Shown piece by piece: positions 5,557 to 7,891 of a DNA stretch of 7,891 nucleotides (position 1 is the first letter of the stretch; each line of letters starts with the position of its first letter). A program made the translations under genes and the position numbers. The stretch is from Dyella_B sp035508675 (GTDB lineage Bacteria; Pseudomonadota; Gammaproteobacteria; Xanthomonadales; Rhodanobacteraceae). The notes under the pieces are model-generated. The model did no database searches. It was not told the origin of the DNA and worked only from the letters and a program-made list of their open reading frames with translations. The stretch is from assembly GCF_035508675.1 (NCBI RefSeq), contig NZ_DATJMN010000116.1, positions 1-7,891 on the forward strand, written 5' to 3'.

Positions 5557-6194
5557 GGAGCGAAGACCTGGTCGCGTTGCTCGCCAAGGATATCGAGCCG
5601 GTCAAGAAGAACACGCTGGCGAGGCTTCTCACCGGCTCGTTGCTGCTGGCACTCACGGGGGCAGCCGTATTGATGGCGATGGTCTTTGGCGTTCGCCCTG
5701 ACCTTTCGAGCGCCATTGCCACGCCCATCTTTTGGGAAAAGCTCGCCTTTCCGTTGAGCCTGAGCGTTGGCGCGGCGATAGCCACCAGTCGACTGAGCCG
5801 GCCCGCCGCCTCGGTGGGTGTGGCGTGGGTCATCCTGATTCTTCCTGTCGCCTGTGTCTGGATGGCTGGCATCGCGGTGGTGGGCGCGGCGGCGCCGGCC
5901 GACCGAGCCGTTGCCATATTCGGGCAATCCTGGCGATCGTGCCCTTTCAATATCCTATTGCTTTCCATCCCAGGCTTTATCGCCATCTTCTACGCCGTCG
6001 CACACTTGGCACCGACACGTTTGCGACTGGCCGGCGCGGCCTCGGGATTGCTCGCAGGAACCGTGGCGACGGTGGCGTATTGCTTTCACTGCCCTGAGAT
6101 GAGTCCAGCCTTCTGGAGCATCTGGTATCTGCTCGGCATGGCGATCGTCGCAGCCTTGGGCGCACTGCTGGGTCCGCGATTGTTGCGCTGGTAG
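5553..6194 (+). CDS. nrsF: Membrane anti-sigma factor NrsF (DUF1109 family)
   Basis: This 213-residue inner-membrane protein is the negative regulator of the sigma factor before it. A short cytoplasmic N-terminus (residues 1-24, beginning MRSEDLVALLA) is followed by about six hydrophobic helices, roughly 25-45, 62-80, 88-112, 133-152, 157-177 and 186-206. Family hallmarks are the RSCPFNILLLS stretch, APTRLRLAGA, the HCPE motif and the GPRLLRW end. Cysteines C130 (RSCPF) and C180 (HCPE) match in position the two conserved cysteines (C131, C181) reported as needed for Caulobacter NrsF to restrain SigF. Oxidation or metal binding at this pair is the presumed trigger that releases the sigma factor. 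C101 and C177 are additional cysteines. The ATG overlaps the sigF stop by 4 nt and has a GGGAGG site ahead of it, so the pair is co-translated. Confidence 0.93.
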   Translation: MRSEDLVALLAKDIEPVKKNTLARLLTGSLLLALTGAAVLMAMVFGVRPDLSSAIATPIFWEKLAFPLSLSVGAAIATSRLSRPAASVGVAWVILILPVACVWMAGIAVVGAAAPADRAVAIFGQSWRSCPFNILLLSIPGFIAIFYAVAHLAPTRLRLAGAASGLLAGTVATVAYCFHCPEMSPAFWSIWYLLGMAIVAALGALLGPRLLRW

Positions 6195-6249
6195 CGGCGC
6201 AATGCGCCGAACTTAAGACCTCTGCGCGATCCTTCGCAGGTTCGGTCTT
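6195..6249. terminator. Two hairpins between convergent nrsF and chemoreceptor genes
   Basis: The first hairpin, CGGCGC-AAT-GCGCCG (6195-6209), starts directly after the nrsF stop codon. The second is a nested structure: AAGACC (6215-6220) pairs with GGTCTT (6244-6249), enclosing CTGCG (6222-6226) paired with CGCAG (6235-6239). Neither is followed by a clear T-run. Together they probably separate transcription arriving from both sides. Confidence 0.5.
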
Positions 6250-6272
6250 GAGTCGCTCCTCTCAGGCCAGTC

Positions 6273-7826
6273 TCAGCGGCTGGTCTGAAAGACACTGACC
6301 GCCTTGACCAGCCGGCCTGCATCACCTTCCAACGCCCCTGCTGCGCTGGCCGTACGCTGCACCAGCGACGCGTTGTGCCGTGTCGCCTTATCAAGGTCCG
6401 CAATGACTTGATTCACGTTCGCTATGGCGTCGGATTGCTCGGAGGTGGCTACCGCAATGTGCTGCACCGTCGCGGTGACACGCTCGACTGAGTCGACGAT
6501 CTGATGCATCGCGGCGTTTGCCTCCAAAACCTGCTGGGCACCGGCTTGCACCGACTCGCTCGATGCCTCGATAAGCAGCTTGATCTCCTTGGCCGACTGG
6601 GCGCTGCGCAGCGCCAGGGAGCGCACCTCGGTGGCAACCACGGCAAAGCCTTTGCCGTGCTCGCCGGCGCGCGCAGCTTCGACTGCCGCATTGAGTGCCA
6701 GGACATTCGTCTGGAACGCAATGCCTTCGATGATGCTCACGATATCCGCGATACGCCTGGCATTCTCCGACACAGCGTCCATCGTCGAAGCGACCCGCGA
6801 CACTTTCTGCTTGCCGAGCACCGCGTCCATCCGCGCTTCGCTCGCCAAGGTGCCCGCCTGTCGTGTGTAGGACGCATTTTGACTCACTGCGGCGGCCAAC
6901 TGCCCCAAGCTCGTCGAAGCCTGCTGCAAAGAGGCCGCTTGTCGCTGCGTGTGGCCGGATAATTCCCGGTTATCGCTGGAGATGTGCCGAATGCCAAAGC
7001 TGACGTCATTCGTACCCTGGCGAATCGTGGCAACGGTATGCACAAGGTCGGACTGCATCACATTCAGCGCCGTGAACAGTGATCCGATCTCGTTTTTCGC
7101 GCGGCTTTCAATCGCCACGCTCAGGTTGCCCGTCGCCATGCGCTGAAAGGTCTGCGTCACCTCGCGCAGCGGTCGCAGCAGTACCCGGTAGATCAGCTGC
7201 CAGTAAAGGATCAGCAAAAATAGCGACACCACGGCCATGCCGACGGCCACCTGGCCATTGCGATCCGCACGCGCATCCGCTTGTGCTTTCAGTAAGTCAC
7301 GTCGCTGCTTGGCCGCTTCAATGGCGTCCCGCAGCGTGGACTGAAAGGCCGAGTCCGCTTTTTCGGCACCGCTGGTCGCCGCTACATAGTCGTTCAACGA
7401 TACGTCGTAAAGGGCTTCCTCGCGGGTGCCAAGGATGTCGGTGTAGCTTTTGTAGGCGTCGCTGATGCGATGCACCTCCTCGGCGGCGGCATCGTCACTT
7501 GAGACGTTTGCGCTCCAAGACTTGAAGATCTTGTCGGCTTGCATGCGCAGCGCCGACGCGCGGCGCGTGTAGTCGGTGGCGGCGACCTGGTTGCCACGCT
7601 GAAGATGGATATAGGCGTTATCCATGTTCACGAGTGTGGTGAGCAACAACCGTTGAATCTCATGCAAGGGCTCGATGTCGGAGGTGGACAGGCGATCGAG
7701 CTCGCCTACCGTTCGAGTCGCCTGTTTGGCGTCCGCCCAGGCCTGCGCCACCGACCACCATAGTGCGACGGAAAACAGCCCCAGAAACACGAGCAGCCAC
7801 GTCCGTATCGTCAACTTCGCCCACAT
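6273..7826 (-). CDS. Methyl-accepting chemotaxis protein (transmembrane chemoreceptor)
   Basis: This 517-residue receptor has the standard layout: a first transmembrane helix (about residues 9-30), a periplasmic domain of four-helix-bundle size (31-190), a second transmembrane helix (192-214), a HAMP domain (about 213-265) and a cytoplasmic signalling coiled coil (266-517). The tip that contacts CheA and CheW is highly conserved (IAFQTNVLALNAAVEAARAG at 369-388, then GKGFAVVATEVRSLA at 391-405). The periplasmic ligand is unknown; the 31-190 domain has no motif that identifies it. The protein ends VSVFQTSR and lacks the NWETF-type pentapeptide that tethers CheR and CheB, so its adaptation would depend on helper receptors or on untethered enzymes. 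A GGGGGAA ribosome site lies about 7 nt before the ATG. No chemotaxis kinase or flagellar gene is visible nearby. Confidence 0.95.
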   Translation of the reverse strand: MWAKLTIRTWLLVFLGLFSVALWWSVAQAWADAKQATRTVGELDRLSTSDIEPLHEIQRLLLTTLVNMDNAYIHLQRGNQVAATDYTRRASALRMQADKIFKSWSANVSSDDAAAEEVHRISDAYKSYTDILGTREEALYDVSLNDYVAATSGAEKADSAFQSTLRDAIEAAKQRRDLLKAQADARADRNGQVAVGMAVVSLFLLILYWQLIYRVLLRPLREVTQTFQRMATGNLSVAIESRAKNEIGSLFTALNVMQSDLVHTVATIRQGTNDVSFGIRHISSDNRELSGHTQRQAASLQQASTSLGQLAAAVSQNASYTRQAGTLASEARMDAVLGKQKVSRVASTMDAVSENARRIADIVSIIEGIAFQTNVLALNAAVEAARAGEHGKGFAVVATEVRSLALRSAQSAKEIKLLIEASSESVQAGAQQVLEANAAMHQIVDSVERVTATVQHIAVATSEQSDAIANVNQVIADLDKATRHNASLVQRTASAAGALEGDAGRLVKAVSVFQTSR

Positions 7827-7891
7827 GAACTGTTCCCCCGGTGCCTGTCGTCACTCACACGTTTGCGTTACTTGATGCCAAACACCTTGTC

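Noticed and set aside
7847..7871. A second sigma-F-like promoter ahead of the chemoreceptor (GTAAC-N16-CGAC on the minus strand)
   Set aside because: The -10 is CGAC rather than CGAA and the spacing differs by one from the better site, so it is within chance.
7868..7891. A possible 3' end of another minus-strand gene (ends DKVFGIK then TAA)
   Set aside because: Only seven codons are visible at the window edge, too few to support a gene call.
7827..7891. A sigma-54 or sigma-28 flagellar-type promoter for the chemoreceptor
   Set aside because: A GG is present but the GC of a -12 element is off by one in spacing, and no TAAA/GCCGATAA pair is seen.

Overview
The base composition (GC-rich), codon use and family mix suggest a gammaproteobacterium of the Xanthomonadales/Rhodanobacteraceae type (Dyella, Rhodanobacter, Luteibacter-like). 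This is inference from gene content and style; no taxonomic marker gene is present.

Layout. (1) Positions 1-441 are non-coding: a palindromic repeat at the extreme left, a degenerate 39-bp-period repeat, then a match to the -35/-10 form of an ECF sigma-F promoter (GTAACC-N16-CGAA, 317-342). (2) 442-2113 (+) is a two-gene operon: a four-helix b-type cytochrome and a YedY/MsrP-like molybdopterin oxidoreductase carrying a Tat motif and a lipobox. (3) 2197-3968 is a divergent LysR regulator / short-chain dehydrogenase (SDR) pair. (4) 4125-4996 is a divergent TetR regulator / SDR pair in which the SDR is only a 65-codon remnant. (5) 4993-6194 (+) encodes an ECF sigma factor and its membrane anti-sigma factor of the NrsF (DUF1109) family, overlapping by ATGA. 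(6) 6273-7826 (-) is a methyl-accepting chemotaxis protein.

How the parts fit. The most interesting reading joins blocks 1, 2 and 5. SigF/NrsF pairs are known in Caulobacter (chromate/cadmium response, sensing through two conserved NrsF cysteines) and in Azospira (hypochlorite response, controlling a YedY1/YedZ1 methionine sulfoxide reductase and a Met-rich peptide, MrpX). Here the two NrsF cysteines are present at C130 and C180, and the cytochrome/molybdoenzyme operon has a sigma-F-like promoter with exact 16-bp spacing. The window therefore probably holds a thiol-triggered envelope-repair system whose regulator and effector are separated by two unrelated regulator/SDR modules. No Met-rich MrpX-like ORF was found. 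The TetR/SDR-remnant promoter now reads directly into sigF, which may have changed how the sigma factor is expressed.

The LysR/SDR pair and the chemoreceptor look like ordinary accessory genes.
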